From assembly GCF_021310995.1 (NCBI RefSeq), contig NZ_CP054151.1:971501-1035500 (forward strand): DNA of 64,000 bases, written 5' to 3'. Numbering within the stretch: position 1 is the stretch's first letter; the number at the start of each line of letters is the position of its first letter. The stretch is from Agrobacterium vaccinii (GTDB lineage: Bacteria; Pseudomonadota; Alphaproteobacteria; Rhizobiales; Rhizobiaceae). This document shows, in pieces, positions 1-9,283 of the stretch. Position numbers and translations under genes: made by a program. The notes under the pieces were generated by a model, which worked only from the letters and a program-made list of their open reading frames with translations, did no database searches and had not been told where the DNA came from.

Positions 1-330
1 GGCAATTTCGCCGTCAACGACCGTACCTGCCTGTTCCTGATGGATTATGCACGCCACGCCCGTCTCAAAATCTATGCCCATGTCGAGCACCTGACGCTCG
101 AAGCGGACCCCGCCCTCACAGCCGCTGTCTCCGACCTGAATTACCGTGCGCGCGCCGAGCGAATTTTCAAGCTGAGGCTCGAAGCCTTCGACTGGAACTG
201 CCCGCAACACATCACACCGCGTTACACTGAACACGAGGTAGAACAGGCCGTCACCCCTCTCCGCGAAAGGTTATCTCAACTGGAGGCGGAAAACGAGGCT
301 TTGCGTGTAAGGATTGGTGAACTAAGGTAG
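1..330 (+). CDS. Pyridoxamine 5'-phosphate oxidase-like flavin-binding protein (3' end)
   Basis: The reading frame is open from base 1, so the gene starts before the window; 109 residues are visible. The start of the visible part (GNFAVNDRTCLFLMDYARHA) matches the FMN-binding split-barrel of pyridoxamine 5'-phosphate oxidase-related proteins, where this strand is followed by a KIYAH-type element. The last ~35 residues form a charged heptad-like helix (PLRERLSQLEAENEALRVRI) that looks like a short coiled coil. The family binds flavin nucleotides and reduces or oxidises small substrates; the substrate here is unknown. It is the last chromosomal gene before the tRNA-Gln where the island integrated. 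Confidence 0.7.
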   Translation, partial: GNFAVNDRTCLFLMDYARHARLKIYAHVEHLTLEADPALTAAVSDLNYRARAERIFKLRLEAFDWNCPQHITPRYTEHEVEQAVTPLRERLSQLEAENEALRVRIGELR

Positions 331-1024
331 GAAAACCGAAGTGTTCACGCGGCGCGGAGCGTCCGTGGTTTGCGGTGGTTCAGGCCCGGAGAGCACACGC
401 AAATGCGGTCACTTGTGGTCTATTTGTCCGCATTTGCGTGGCCACTGGCTGTCCCGTCCGTGTGTTTCCTCAGCCAAAGCCGAGGGGAGGGTTTGTTTGA
501 GGCATTATGGCTCCCATACAAACACTCCATCCGTCTCGCCACGCAACCAGACATCTTGGCTTGGCGGAGCTCTCGATGGGTCCGGGGCCGTGGCTGGGTT
601 CGTGGCACCGATGTCTCGGTTTCGATCGCATGTTTCGGTCAAATCCCAAACACCTCTTACAGCCGCCATGATGTCTCGCGATACACCCTGCCGATGGAAG
701 CGAGGCAATTGTAGGCACAGCTTCGGGGACCAATGAAAAAGCTTTTGTCGATTTTTTGCGTTTTTTTGATAAGGCTCAGATTTTGAATGGATGTTTTTCA
801 TAGAAGCTGTACTTCACGTGGCATTCACCACATTTCGTCAATATCCGCCATTACCGACCAACGAAAATTCAGCCACTCGCCTGAGCTGGCCAGACGAGTT
901 ACGTGCAGTAGAAAAATCCCTCCAGCAGCATTTTCCTGACTGAAACGCATTTTTCAGCTTGCATAGCGAGACAAATCATTTATACGACCCCCTTAACGAA
1001 GCGGCGCAGCCACTTCGGTTGCGT
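331..1024. other. Gene-free stretch with a perfect inverted repeat
   Basis: About 690 bases with overlapping open frames in several phases but none resembling a protein. It contains a perfect 13-bp inverted repeat (CACGCAAATGCGG at 396-408 and its complement at 428-440) that could fold as a hairpin. It lies 66 bases after the upstream stop codon and has no T-run, so it is not a clear terminator. A+T-rich tracts occur near 720-790. A small structured RNA cannot be excluded, but I could not match one. Confidence 0.4.
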
Positions 1025-1098
1025 TGGGGAATAGTTCAACGGTAGAACGACGGACTCTGACTCCGTTAATCTTGGTTCGAATCCAGGTTCCCCAGCCA
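1025..1098 (+). tRNA. tRNA-Gln (anticodon CTG)
   Basis: A full cloverleaf can be drawn: acceptor TGGGGAA pairs with TTCCCCA, the anticodon stem ACGGA/TCCGT encloses the loop CTCTGAC (anticodon CTG, reading CAG), and the T-arm holds GGTTCGAATCC. The CCA end is encoded (1096-1098). The 3' end doubles as an integration site: an integrase gene follows 158 bases downstream and the last 20 bases recur at 22.2 kb. Confidence 0.95.
1079..1098 (+). repeat. Putative attL within the tRNA-Gln 3' end
   Basis: The 20-base string GAATCCAGGTTCCCCAGCCA (T-arm, acceptor and CCA) is repeated exactly at 22204-22223. Together with the neighbouring tyrosine recombinase this is the standard signature of tRNA-targeted site-specific integration, giving an element of about 21.1 kb. 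Integration keeps the tRNA intact because the repeat restores its 3' end. Confidence 0.75.
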
Positions 1099-1255
1099 AT
1101 TCTCTCTAAATACCCTTAATCCCTTGATCTTCCAGTCGTGTCGGATATCGTTTTGGCATCATTGGCGACCTGGTGCCCACAACTGTAGCCCACAGGTGAT
1201 GCCCACGCGCAATATGCGCGCCGGCATTTCAGGTGGCAGGCAAGGGTAGAACTTC

Positions 1256-3346
1256 ATGGCGGTCCGCCACGACGTCGAGAATCTCATCCGCCGCGGCAAT
1301 ATCTTTTATTGGCGTGCGCGTGTTCCAAACGCGTTTCGGCAATGCCTACCAGGCAGCCGACTTTCATTAAGCCTTCATTGTTCTGATCATAAGAAAGCTC
1401 AAGTCATTGGTCGCAAGCTCAACGTGCTGATGGCCGAACTTAAGTTGAAACAGAAGGACCCCATGTCAAAGGCGCAGCTCCAAAAGCTTTGCGAACACGA
1501 ACGTGACAAGATGCTCGAGCATCTGGACGACGTCTCGATGGTCGCACGGCGCTATGGCCGTCCGGCCGATATCGCAGAGCTGGAAATGGATCTCGAAAAT
1601 GGCTGGGCCTATCGTCTTCTTGAGATGTTCGGGATTCGCCATCGCCTGACACTGGAGGCCGATTGCCCCGGCCACACCTATCTTCGAAAACAAGGGGTCT
1701 CCGCTTCCCATTACTTTTCAATCCGCTCGAACTATCTCGAACTTTGTCAGGAGGCGACCTCACGCGGTTTTCAGGAGGGTCTCCACAGATTGATGTACTT
1801 GTTCGACATCAATCCAAGCGCGCTCAACGAGGAAAAGGCCATGAAGGCCTATTTCAGCGGGCGGGCAGAAGCTCTGTTTGACGTCGCCGAAAGGCACCCG
1901 CTCGCCGACCGCGATCTCAGCGAACTTACAGGCGGTGCGGCATCCAGACCACAGCCCAATTACATCGAAGGTACATTCCTTGAAACGACGTCATCATCTT
2001 CGGTGACTGCAGCTCCCGCCGATGACGTTGTCACGCCGCCCGAGCTAGAAGATCCGCCGATCAAGATGCTTGATCTTACTCCATCACAGCAGTCCGCAGC
2101 CATCGATCAGCCGGTCGAGGGCAAGGCACGTCCTGTGATCCAAATTGCAGACTTCGAGACCGAGTGCGAAAAGCTCGTGCAGAACATGAAGGACTCTTGG
2201 GATGAGACCACCGCACGTGATGCTCGTGCGCTGGTTCGCATCTTCAAGGGCGTGCTCGAAGAACACGGTGTGGAACATACCGGGCGGATTAGCCAGTACC
2301 ACATCGGCAAGCTTCGTCAGCACTTCAATGATATTCCGACGCGTTGGGGGCAGAGCGCCAGAATGAGGGCGATGTCCGCCCCCGAATTACGAGCCGAAGG
2401 GCAAAAGCTACGCAAGCAAGCCGAGACTGAAGGCGCGGTCGCGGCGGTGGGTTTGAGCGCCGCAACGATCCGCAAGCATTTTGGAAACCTGAATCACTTT
2501 TTGAAGCATGTACGTGGGCACGGGTTTGAACTCGACGATTGGACGTTTGAAGGCTTGAGGCCAAAGAAACCGAAGCTTGGCTCCATTCGCAAACAGCAGC
2601 ACAAGCCGAAGCCGGACGAAATCAAACCAATCTTTTCCAGCCCGATCTATACTGGGTCCTTGAATAATGATCGCGGACGCAAGAAACCAGGACCGCATGT
2701 CTTCCATGATGCAGCCTATTTCCTCCCCATTATGTTTTCCTATCTCGGTGCGCGTCGAAGCGAGTTCGCCGGTCTTGCATTGAACGACATCGCCGAAGAC
2801 GATGATGGCCTGGTGCTCATCCTGCGTACCAATAAGTTTAGAGGATTAAAGACCGAGCAATCGGAGAGGCTGCTACCGCTTCCCGATGAACTGGTTCGCC
2901 TGGGCTTCTTGGAGTATTGCGCCGCTCTCCAGGACTTGGGATATGAGGCCGTATTTCCTGACCTATTCTCAGATAAGACCACGAACGATCCGGGGGACCG
3001 CTTCTACGACGTCTTCCTTCCGATCATGAAACAGTCGCTAGGAGAGAAAATGTGGGATCGCGCTTTCCACGCGCTGCGTCACGGCATGGCAGACACTCTC
3101 CTCCAGGCAGGTGTGCCACCCTTGGTCATCGACGATATCTCGGGAAGGCTCAGTCAGGGCAGTGAGACCAGCCTTCGCTACACAAATCCTGCCGGCGTAC
3201 CGTTGATGCGCGATGCTCTGAGCAAATATCCGATCATCACGTCCGGCATTGAACCGAAGCCGATCAAACTATTGCCATGGATCGAGAAGCGACTACCGCC
3301 GCCTTGGGCGCGTGAGGCAAAGAATGATGCGAGACGCCGGAAATAA
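1256..3346 (+). CDS. Tyrosine recombinase / integrase of the tRNA-Gln island
   Basis: A 696-residue integrase expected to catalyse integration and excision at the tRNA-Gln. The N-terminus (RRGNIFYWRARVP) is the arm-binding region typical of large rhizobial integrases, followed by an insert with a low-complexity Ser/Pro segment near residues 240-300. The catalytic core keeps the family residues: Arg in YLGARRSEFAGL (about 500), HALRHGMADTLL (the H-x-x-R pair, about 605) and the nucleophilic Tyr in SLRYTNP (about 645). It starts with ATG 158 bases after the tRNA and reads away from it, the usual position of an island integrase. Its stop codon lies inside the hairpin that separates it from the convergent recombinase gene. 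Confidence 0.9.
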   Translation: MAVRHDVENLIRRGNIFYWRARVPNAFRQCLPGSRLSLSLHCSDHKKAQVIGRKLNVLMAELKLKQKDPMSKAQLQKLCEHERDKMLEHLDDVSMVARRYGRPADIAELEMDLENGWAYRLLEMFGIRHRLTLEADCPGHTYLRKQGVSASHYFSIRSNYLELCQEATSRGFQEGLHRLMYLFDINPSALNEEKAMKAYFSGRAEALFDVAERHPLADRDLSELTGGAASRPQPNYIEGTFLETTSSSSVTAAPADDVVTPPELEDPPIKMLDLTPSQQSAAIDQPVEGKARPVIQIADFETECEKLVQNMKDSWDETTARDARALVRIFKGVLEEHGVEHTGRISQYHIGKLRQHFNDIPTRWGQSARMRAMSAPELRAEGQKLRKQAETEGAVAAVGLSAATIRKHFGNLNHFLKHVRGHGFELDDWTFEGLRPKKPKLGSIRKQQHKPKPDEIKPIFSSPIYTGSLNNDRGRKKPGPHVFHDAAYFLPIMFSYLGARRSEFAGLALNDIAEDDDGLVLILRTNKFRGLKTEQSERLLPLPDELVRLGFLEYCAALQDLGYEAVFPDLFSDKTTNDPGDRFYDVFLPIMKQSLGEKMWDRAFHALRHGMADTLLQAGVPPLVIDDISGRLSQGSETSLRYTNPAGVPLMRDALSKYPIITSGIEPKPIKLLPWIEKRLPPPWAREAKNDARRRK

Positions 3347-3362
3347 TTTCCGACGTCTCCTT
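3332..3362. terminator. Hairpin terminator shared by two convergent recombinase genes
   Basis: The palindrome CGGAAATAATTTCCG (3338-3352) is extended by near-complementary AGACG/CGTCT arms and followed by TCCTTTTG. It overlaps the stop codon of the upstream integrase and ends about 15 bases before the stop of the opposite gene, so it could terminate both. Similar palindromes occur at 7111, 12004 and 22067. Confidence 0.5.
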
Positions 3363-3367
3363 TTGCG

Positions 3368-4732
3368 TTAAGCAGCCTCCCAGACCTGATTGAGAATGCG
3401 TGCGGCAAGTGCTGCCTTATCTTGGGGCAAGAAGCGTCCATAGTGCTTTGCGACCATGTCGGCCGTGTCCTGGATTGCGTAGCTGGCCTGCTCGTAAGAA
3501 CCGGTCTGCTTCAGGATGTGAGTCGCGAGCACGTCGCGGACGTTGTGGGGACCGTGAGGCAAAAGCCCCTTGATTGCACCTCGCCCGGTGTAGGGGTTGT
3601 AGATCCCGTAGCGCTGGATGGTGAGACGCCATGCCTCGTAAAAGCTGGTCGTGTCATACGCCGCATTGGTGCTGGTCGTCTTGACGGTCTTGACGAAGAA
3701 GGTACCGGGATCAGCGGCCGACTTTAGCAGCACCGAGCGATGGTAATCGACATAGGCGTCGATGTACTTATAGAGATCCAAGAGGTCTGGAAGCACAAGC
3801 CGAAAAGGTTTGTCGCCAAAAAAGGACGAGTGCGCGTTCTTGAAGGCAATGGCAGGGATGAAGACTTCCCAACCGCCTTCTCGGTCACTCCAACGGATTT
3901 CGCCGCGCTTCATCTTTTCCAACGCGCGTTCCGAACGCGGCATCGATCCCTTTGGGTTGAGCATCAGTTGCCGGAGGTTTTTTTGGCGGAGCCCCAGATG
4001 CAAACCAAGTCTCAGCATCAGAAATGATCGTACCGCTTCGGCAGCCGGCCGAGGGTAGCGCTCTTCATCTGGCATCAAGCGGATGATCTCCTCGGTGATC
4101 TTTCTATACTCACCAACAGGGCTTTCTGCCTCTAGAACCGGCATGATTGGCTCGAACGGATCGCGATGGACTCGAGCAATCCGCTGTATTTCTTTGGCGC
4201 GATGAGCCGCATGCTTGTGGAAGTCATCACAGGCAGCGTGCCAGTCGGCGTTCGCGTAATCGATCTGATCTTGCGAGACGAGGCCCTCGATCGGTTGAAC
4301 GCGGGCCAGAAGCTCCGGATGCTGTCGAAGCCACCCCGTCTCCTCTTTGGTGATAGCTAGAGCGATCCGCAGCATGTCGACCTCCCACGCGGTAAAGAAG
4401 CCTCTGCGCTTCTCGCGCCACTGCAGATACCAATCCCACACACCCGGAAATACAAGCAGCCCAAATGTCAACTGCCGCAGCGGCACCCCGTAACCCTTCA
4501 CCTCTCCATCTTTGGCCGCAGCCAGAGCACCGAACATCAGACCCAGATGCTCGATCTTCTGAGAAGCTGTCTCCTCGCCCCAGACTCCGTTACGCTGAAA
4601 TCCGACCGATGTCAGAGCTGACGTCTTAAAGCGCACAAGGTCGGCCATTTCTGTAGCAAGTGCCGGGGGTGCCTTGACTACGCCTGACTGAAAGTCAGGG
4701 TCCTCAACCCAGGTCACGATCGGCGAAGTCAT
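3368..4732 (-). CDS. Second tyrosine recombinase-like protein
   Basis: A 454-residue protein whose C-terminal half carries tyrosine-recombinase signatures: Arg in LHLGLRQKNLRQL (about residue 265), H-x-x-R in GPHNVRDVLATHIL (about 400) and a likely nucleophilic Tyr in KHYGRFLP (about 435). The N-terminal 200 residues are helical and not recognisable as a standard SAM-like core-binding domain, so it belongs to a divergent group. It converges on the island integrase with 21 bases between stops. It may take part in element mobility or have inserted separately; its start lies against a truncated helicase gene, which suggests its arrival broke that gene. Confidence 0.75.
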   Translation of the reverse strand: MTSPIVTWVEDPDFQSGVVKAPPALATEMADLVRFKTSALTSVGFQRNGVWGEETASQKIEHLGLMFGALAAAKDGEVKGYGVPLRQLTFGLLVFPGVWDWYLQWREKRRGFFTAWEVDMLRIALAITKEETGWLRQHPELLARVQPIEGLVSQDQIDYANADWHAACDDFHKHAAHRAKEIQRIARVHRDPFEPIMPVLEAESPVGEYRKITEEIIRLMPDEERYPRPAAEAVRSFLMLRLGLHLGLRQKNLRQLMLNPKGSMPRSERALEKMKRGEIRWSDREGGWEVFIPAIAFKNAHSSFFGDKPFRLVLPDLLDLYKYIDAYVDYHRSVLLKSAADPGTFFVKTVKTTSTNAAYDTTSFYEAWRLTIQRYGIYNPYTGRGAIKGLLPHGPHNVRDVLATHILKQTGSYEQASYAIQDTADMVAKHYGRFLPQDKAALAARILNQVWEAA

Positions 4733-4763
4733 TGCTCACCTGCAGGCGACAGGTCTGCCGATC

Positions 4764-5216
4764 TTGTCGGACGCGGTCGAGCGTCAGGAGAAGGATCTTG
4801 CCCATGCCATCGCCGCTGGAGGGGAGCTGTCGAGCCGCCAAAAGGAACTAAGCAAGCTGCACAACGTCGCCTACGCGGACGTCATTGCCCTTTGTACTTA
4901 CCTCGACGGCCATTCGCCGTTTCAAACCAAGCACGGGGTGAAGGGAGATCAGTTCGAGAACGTGCTCGTCGTATTTGGCCGCGGTTGGAATGAGTATGAC
5001 TTCAACGCTTATCTCGGAATGGCCAAGAATCCTGCTCAGATAGCGGCCAAGGCTGCCGCCTATGAGCGCTATCGCAACCTGTTCTATGTTGCGGTGTCTC
5101 GTCCGAAGCGTCGTCTGGCGCTCTTGTTTACGCAGAAGCTAGAGCCTTCGGCGATGGCGACGCTCACAGACTGGTTTGGACAGCATCCCATTCTCGATAT
5201 CGGGCATACGCTCTAG
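4764..5216 (+). pseudogene. UvrD/Rep-type helicase, C-terminal remnant
   Basis: The 150 residues correspond to the C-terminal end of a superfamily 1A helicase: HGVKGDQFENVLVVF is motif V and ERYRNLFYVAVSRPKRRL is motif VI. All ATP-binding motifs of the N-terminal RecA lobe are missing, so it cannot be active. The frame remains open upstream into the start of the opposite recombinase gene, which marks the breakpoint; the listed start is a TTG without a convincing ribosome site. Helicases with this kind of C-terminus occur in DNA repair and in two-gene defence systems such as Gabija, but no partner gene is present. Confidence 0.75.
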
Positions 5217-5299
5217 CGCGCTGGCCGCAAGGGCGTAGCAGCGGGAGACTATCCTCGAGGGTCCGCTCTGTGGCCCTACCGCATTGTCTGCTACTGGCG

Positions 5300-5489
5300 G
5301 ATACTGTTGAAAAACCCCAGCAGGCGGCTTTCGCTTCAGGATCGCTGAAATAATATTGCGTGTGCCAAGCTCGCCCTACATGGCACAAGCAAAGTGGTTT
5401 CACCTCTCCCCAACCGTCAGAAAACTATACCTGACGATTCGGCCGAGGAGTGCCATTGCTGATGTTCAATGGAGATTTTCAACAGTATC
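5300..5489. mobile_element. MITE-like element with 14-bp terminal inverted repeats
   Basis: GATACTGTTGAAAA (5300-5313) is repeated in perfect inverse complement at 5476-5489, enclosing about 190 bases with no gene. The compact size, perfect ends and lack of an open frame fit a non-autonomous miniature transposable element. I see no clear target duplication. The remainder of the gap 5217-5777 holds nothing recognisable. Confidence 0.5.
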
Positions 5490-5777
5490 GGCGCAACCAT
5501 GACCTCCATAGTGGTGGGCGGAAACGTCTGCTTTCAAGGATCCGATAATTAGGTCTCCATGTCCGACATGAAGGCGCGTTGCCGTCTGGGCACGGCCGCC
5601 ACCTGAACGGCGGCTATCTCAGTCCCGGAGCCCGTAACCGAGAGCGCAGGAATCCGCTCCGTGATATTCGGGGTCGCAAAGGTCGTAGTCCGTAAATTGG
5701 TCATCCTCGGCAGCGGGGCCGCATTTGCCCACATAACACCTATCATAATGAGCCGGCACGACCGTAAAGCCGGTACA

Positions 5778-6881
5778 CTACGAGCAAGAGGCTTCCGGCG
5801 CCTGGGTTTCCACCCAGATCAGATTGTCGAGAAGAATTGAGCTCCCTCGTGTGGGATATTTTGTGAAAAGCCGGTACGACAAGTCATCATCGTCTCGTAG
5901 CTGGAGTTCGCCGAAACGAGTTTGTGGTAAGGCGCCGTTGCTAAAACGCATGACGAGCTGATAGCCACTGAGGTCGGCGTAATGTTCACGCGCAGAGCAA
6001 TACCATGCCACTTCCTCTACGTCGGCATCCCGAAAAGCTGATGGCAAATCCATTGCCCTTGCTTGCTCTGGCCAGCAATCGTAAAATGTTGCTAGACCCT
6101 CGAGGCCGGCCCGCGAGTAGGAATCATACCGCAGGACCAGGCGTAGGACTTGGTCCTGACTAAACATGTCACCAAGGCGTTCGACGGTCGCAACGATCTG
6201 CGGGATTAGCTGCGACGTTTGCCACAAGCCAGGGTTTGACCCCAAGCCGACCAGAAGCTCTATGATCTTCTCCGCCGTGCGGAGCCGATTCGGAGCTTCG
6301 ATATCATCCAGTAGTGCAAGCACACCCCTGAATAATTTGATCTGCTGGCCGTCGCTAGCGGCAACGTCCGCCAGCTCCCTTAGCGCGAGCACCACGGCTG
6401 ACGCGTGTTTTCCTGATACGACATCGATAAGTTCGTGGTCGAGGCCAGTTTCAAGCGTTCTATGAAGCGGTATATGCACTGTGATGGTTGCATTGTCGGG
6501 CGATGACGTAAGGCGCTCTTCGTGTTCCAGCGCCCAGGACTGGAGCCAAAGCCACCAAGCCGAACGCGTCGTCACGTCCACATGCACAAGTATGACGGGC
6601 AACCGGAACTGCAGCGCGTAACTTAGGAATGATCGTTCAAGTACAACGTGGACCACCTGTCCGTGCACGTCCGCCGACTCGGTCGCCTTGACCTGTAGTT
6701 TTAACAGCTTGCCTGCGGGGCGCTGTCCGTCGCCTTCGGCTGGCGCATACTCGGCCTCAAGGTCAACACCGTAGTCAAGGTCCTGAAATCTACACATCCA
6801 ATGGGGATGCGCATCCACCTGTTCACGAACCTGATTCTGGCCTTTGTCGCCAATTTTTTGCGAACGGGTCCGAGCTGGCAC
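5778..6881 (-). CDS. DUF4365-domain protein (predicted nuclease fold)
   Basis: A 367-residue protein. The N-terminal ~150 residues match DUF4365, a PD-(D/E)xK-like domain: GDKGQNQVREQV, then DLDYGVDLEAE (residues 34-44) and KLQVKAT (61-67), giving the D...QxK arrangement of that nuclease fold. The C-terminal 200 residues are helical and unassigned. The start is GTG at 6881; no in-frame ATG fits. DUF4365 proteins are common in defence islands, and the next gene on the same strand encodes a HEPN-type protein. A nuclease role is inferred from fold motifs only; a distinct metal-binding Glu is not certain. Confidence 0.65.
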   Translation of the reverse strand: MPARTRSQKIGDKGQNQVREQVDAHPHWMCRFQDLDYGVDLEAEYAPAEGDGQRPAGKLLKLQVKATESADVHGQVVHVVLERSFLSYALQFRLPVILVHVDVTTRSAWWLWLQSWALEHEERLTSSPDNATITVHIPLHRTLETGLDHELIDVVSGKHASAVVLALRELADVAASDGQQIKLFRGVLALLDDIEAPNRLRTAEKIIELLVGLGSNPGLWQTSQLIPQIVATVERLGDMFSQDQVLRLVLRYDSYSRAGLEGLATFYDCWPEQARAMDLPSAFRDADVEEVAWYCSAREHYADLSGYQLVMRFSNGALPQTRFGELQLRDDDDLSYRLFTKYPTRGSSILLDNLIWVETQAPEASCS

Positions 6882-7097
6882 GGAAACCTTCCATTACGTG
6901 AGTGTGTCTAATCAATGATAGCGCCGAGCATACATGCCGACTTGGACCCTGCTGCTCCAACACATCGGGAGGATTGTAGCTGGACGAATTGCAACCCTAG
7001 TTCAAACGTCCGTTTTTGGCAAGTTCGGAGTCAGCCGGAACGGCCGGTCTGAAGCCGCAAAGCTGCCAGGCGCTCTGTGGCTGCCTCACCGCGAACT

Positions 7098-7258
7098 TGA
7101 GGCCCGAAAGCGGAAATTATTGCCGTTAGACCGTCCAGTTGACTGATGCCCAAAGCCAGGGCACAAAGGTGGCATCCACGGTCGCTCGCGATTGGAAAAC
7201 AGAGGGAATTTCAAGGACGTTCTTTTAAGTCATTGAAATCATGTGAGAATCCAAGGTC
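7098..7258 (+). repeat. Degenerate island right-end copy (repeat of 22.06-22.22 kb)
   Basis: About 160 bases closely resemble 22063-22223. The shared tract includes a CGGAAATTATT palindrome, an essentially identical ~50-base run beginning TGACTGATGCCCAAAGCCAG (from 7141), and an end resembling the att core (GAATCCAAGGTCCCCAGGCA versus GAATCCAGGTTCCCCAGCCA). It reads as a decayed right attachment end of an earlier element at the same tRNA. The rest of the gap 6882-7593 contains no gene I can support. Confidence 0.65.
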
Positions 7259-7593
7259 CCCAGGCAAGTCAATTTTGACCATTTTTTGATCAAAATTAGC
7301 GACGATCTCCAGCACGGAAAAGTGGCGTCTTCTCAATAAGTTGCGCATGTCGGCCGCAGTCCATTGGGCCCTACGTCGCTTTCGAGAGCGACTAGGAAAA
7401 TTGGCTGGGGACCCGCAAGCAACGACCGCACCGGGGCCGGAATCTGGCTGTTGGATAATGTGCGAGAGAAAGGTGACGCTGAGATTTAAGCATTTTTTGC
7501 TGTTGTCCGCTTTCGGCCCGAAGCGGTCGTTGCCGGACTGCAATTGGCACCCGCTGAGTTGGTTGAGTCCAGCCACGAGCACTTTCCCCATCA

Positions 7594-8571
7594 TCACGTC
7601 GATGTCTGGTTCTTAATGTGCTCGGAAAGCCAATGATGCAGGAGCGTGTCACAGTCGGGCACCGCGCCCTGCGAAATGCAAGTAATGAAGGCAAGTCGAG
7701 CCAAGCGAGCGCTCTCTGCAAGAGCAGCACCAGTTGCCTCTTGGGAGTTGTGAACGCTGCTACCTCTTAGTTCGTAAAGCTGCGTGATGCGCTGCTGCAG
7801 CGCTTCGCGTTTGCCGCCGGGATCTTCAAGGTACGTCGCAATGGCCTTGGACAACCGCTTTGTCAGTTGATTTTGCCCTGGACGAAAGAGGGTCTCAAGA
7901 GCGGCCCATATCATTACCATCGCTGCTCCGCTTGAGTGAGCGAACGGCGCAGAGTCCATTGTCTGATACGCACGGTTGAAGTGCTCAATGTTCATTAGCG
8001 CAGCGCCCGGAGCGAAGAGTTCTCTAACCGCCTCCAGATGGTCGATACCAATAACCTCATTGGTCACTCGTGGCCCCATGCGCGGACGCGATATCTCAAT
8101 CGGCCAAAACTGCGGGTCGTGCTCACAGTCTCGTGCGTCGGCAAATGCCGTATCCGAAAGCACTGGAAGCACCAACGGCATTCCTGTTATCAATCGCAGC
8201 AAGGAAAGTGTCCACCAAACCGAGTTCATACGGTCGAAATTAATTGGAGATGCGCGCTCCGCGAGAGCGACCTCGATACACACATCAAACCCGATGCCAC
8301 CCGACGCTGGACGCCACGGACCCGGATGCGGCTTTGATGCAGCATCTGGCTTGGCAAAAGCTATCAAGTATGGAGACATCACATGAGCAAAAGTCTGTCG
8401 AATCGTGAGGCCCTCTGCCACCTCAAACTGTTCCACTGCCAAGGATCCACCAGCGACGCCGCCATAAACCGCGCTATTCGCGGGATCGAAAACGAGGTGC
8501 TGCTTCGGCCGCAGCCGTCCCTCCAGAGCGTCTCTCAATTCACGCAACTTTTCTTCTATAAGTTGATCCAT
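7594..8571 (-). CDS. HEPN-domain protein, possible RNase
   Basis: A 325-residue protein with no signal peptide or membrane segment. The C-terminal third is helical and carries a HEPN-like signature: MVMIWAALETLF, then LYELRGSSVHN, where R269-G-S-S-V-H274 fits the R-x4-6-H motif of HEPN ribonucleases and toxins. The N-terminal ~200 residues are unassigned, similar in organisation to large abortive-infection HEPN proteins. It lies near a DUF4365 gene on the same strand inside the island, which supports a defence role. Function is inferred from the motif and context only. Confidence 0.6.
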   Translation of the reverse strand: MDQLIEEKLRELRDALEGRLRPKQHLVFDPANSAVYGGVAGGSLAVEQFEVAEGLTIRQTFAHVMSPYLIAFAKPDAASKPHPGPWRPASGGIGFDVCIEVALAERASPINFDRMNSVWWTLSLLRLITGMPLVLPVLSDTAFADARDCEHDPQFWPIEISRPRMGPRVTNEVIGIDHLEAVRELFAPGAALMNIEHFNRAYQTMDSAPFAHSSGAAMVMIWAALETLFRPGQNQLTKRLSKAIATYLEDPGGKREALQQRITQLYELRGSSVHNSQEATGAALAESARLARLAFITCISQGAVPDCDTLLHHWLSEHIKNQTST

Positions 8572-8902
8572 TCGGCTAGCCTAACTCGGACTGAGCTCAA
8601 CTGGCAATCACATCCTAGACGACCTATTCGACTGTGAGGCTGATCTTGGGAAGCAGGCATCAGGCGATTATCGTCCTTAGCGCCTGAGCACAGGAATGAC
8701 CGTGTTGGCGCAAAGCGGTCATTCGCCCGTTGGAGCAATAGCCGTGAAGCCTAACTTTCGCGACAGACTTGGCGACGAGGAAAGTCAGGGAGCTTCTTCG
8801 AGATCAGCTTGGACTTGTTTCTATTTTGGATTCGCCGGTCGCAAATAACCGGACATTCTGGCATTCTTCGAGCAGCAGTCATGCTCGAAGGAGGATACGA
8901 AG

Positions 8903-9283
8903 ATGGCCGAGCCACAAAAAAACATTGAGTTTGATGGCCCTCAGATGCAGGGAACGCATTATAAGCGCGCCGATATGGCAGGGTCTAATTTCGATGGCGT
9001 AAACCTCGCCGACGCACAGTTTTACGCTTGTTTGACCAAGGCGAGGTTCACCGACACTAATTTAAGCGAAGCCGTTTTTGACGATATCAACCTTGCAGAT
9101 GCGCGCTTTAACGACGTCAATCTCTCTGGAGCCGCCATCACGAATGCGAACCTATCGCGCTTAACAATAAGCGGCGTGACGTTGGCAGATTCGGACATCA
9201 AAGACGCCGATTTAACGGGCATGCGGATCAACGGCGTTCTCGTTACCGATTTGTTCGTCGCCTATGAACAAGCGAAAACCTGA
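8903..9283 (+). CDS. Pentapeptide-repeat protein
   Basis: A 126-residue protein made almost wholly of A(D/N)LXX-type pentapeptides (for example ADMAGSNFDGVNLADAQF), predicted to fold as a right-handed quadrilateral beta-helix. A strong GGAGG ribosome site precedes the ATG by 8 bases. Some family members mimic DNA and protect gyrase, others are toxin or secretion components; nothing here tells which. It stands alone between the HEPN gene and an unknown gene. Confidence 0.8.
   Translation: MAEPQKNIEFDGPQMQGTHYKRADMAGSNFDGVNLADAQFYACLTKARFTDTNLSEAVFDDINLADARFNDVNLSGAAITNANLSRLTISGVTLADSDIKDADLTGMRINGVLVTDLFVAYEQAKT

Noticed and set aside
470..720. Possible structured RNA such as tmRNA or 6S RNA
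   Set aside because: Some hairpins can be drawn but I could not find the diagnostic segments.
341..736. Open frames of 87-131 codons on both strands
   Set aside because: Several frames overlap, none has protein-like conservation or a good ribosome site, and the stretch contains a hairpin; treated as non-coding.
4764..5216. Gabija system
   Set aside because: Only a helicase C-terminus remains and no OLD-type nuclease gene is nearby.
7211..7597. 128-codon frame on the minus strand
   Set aside because: It runs through the island-end repeat and has no recognisable domain.
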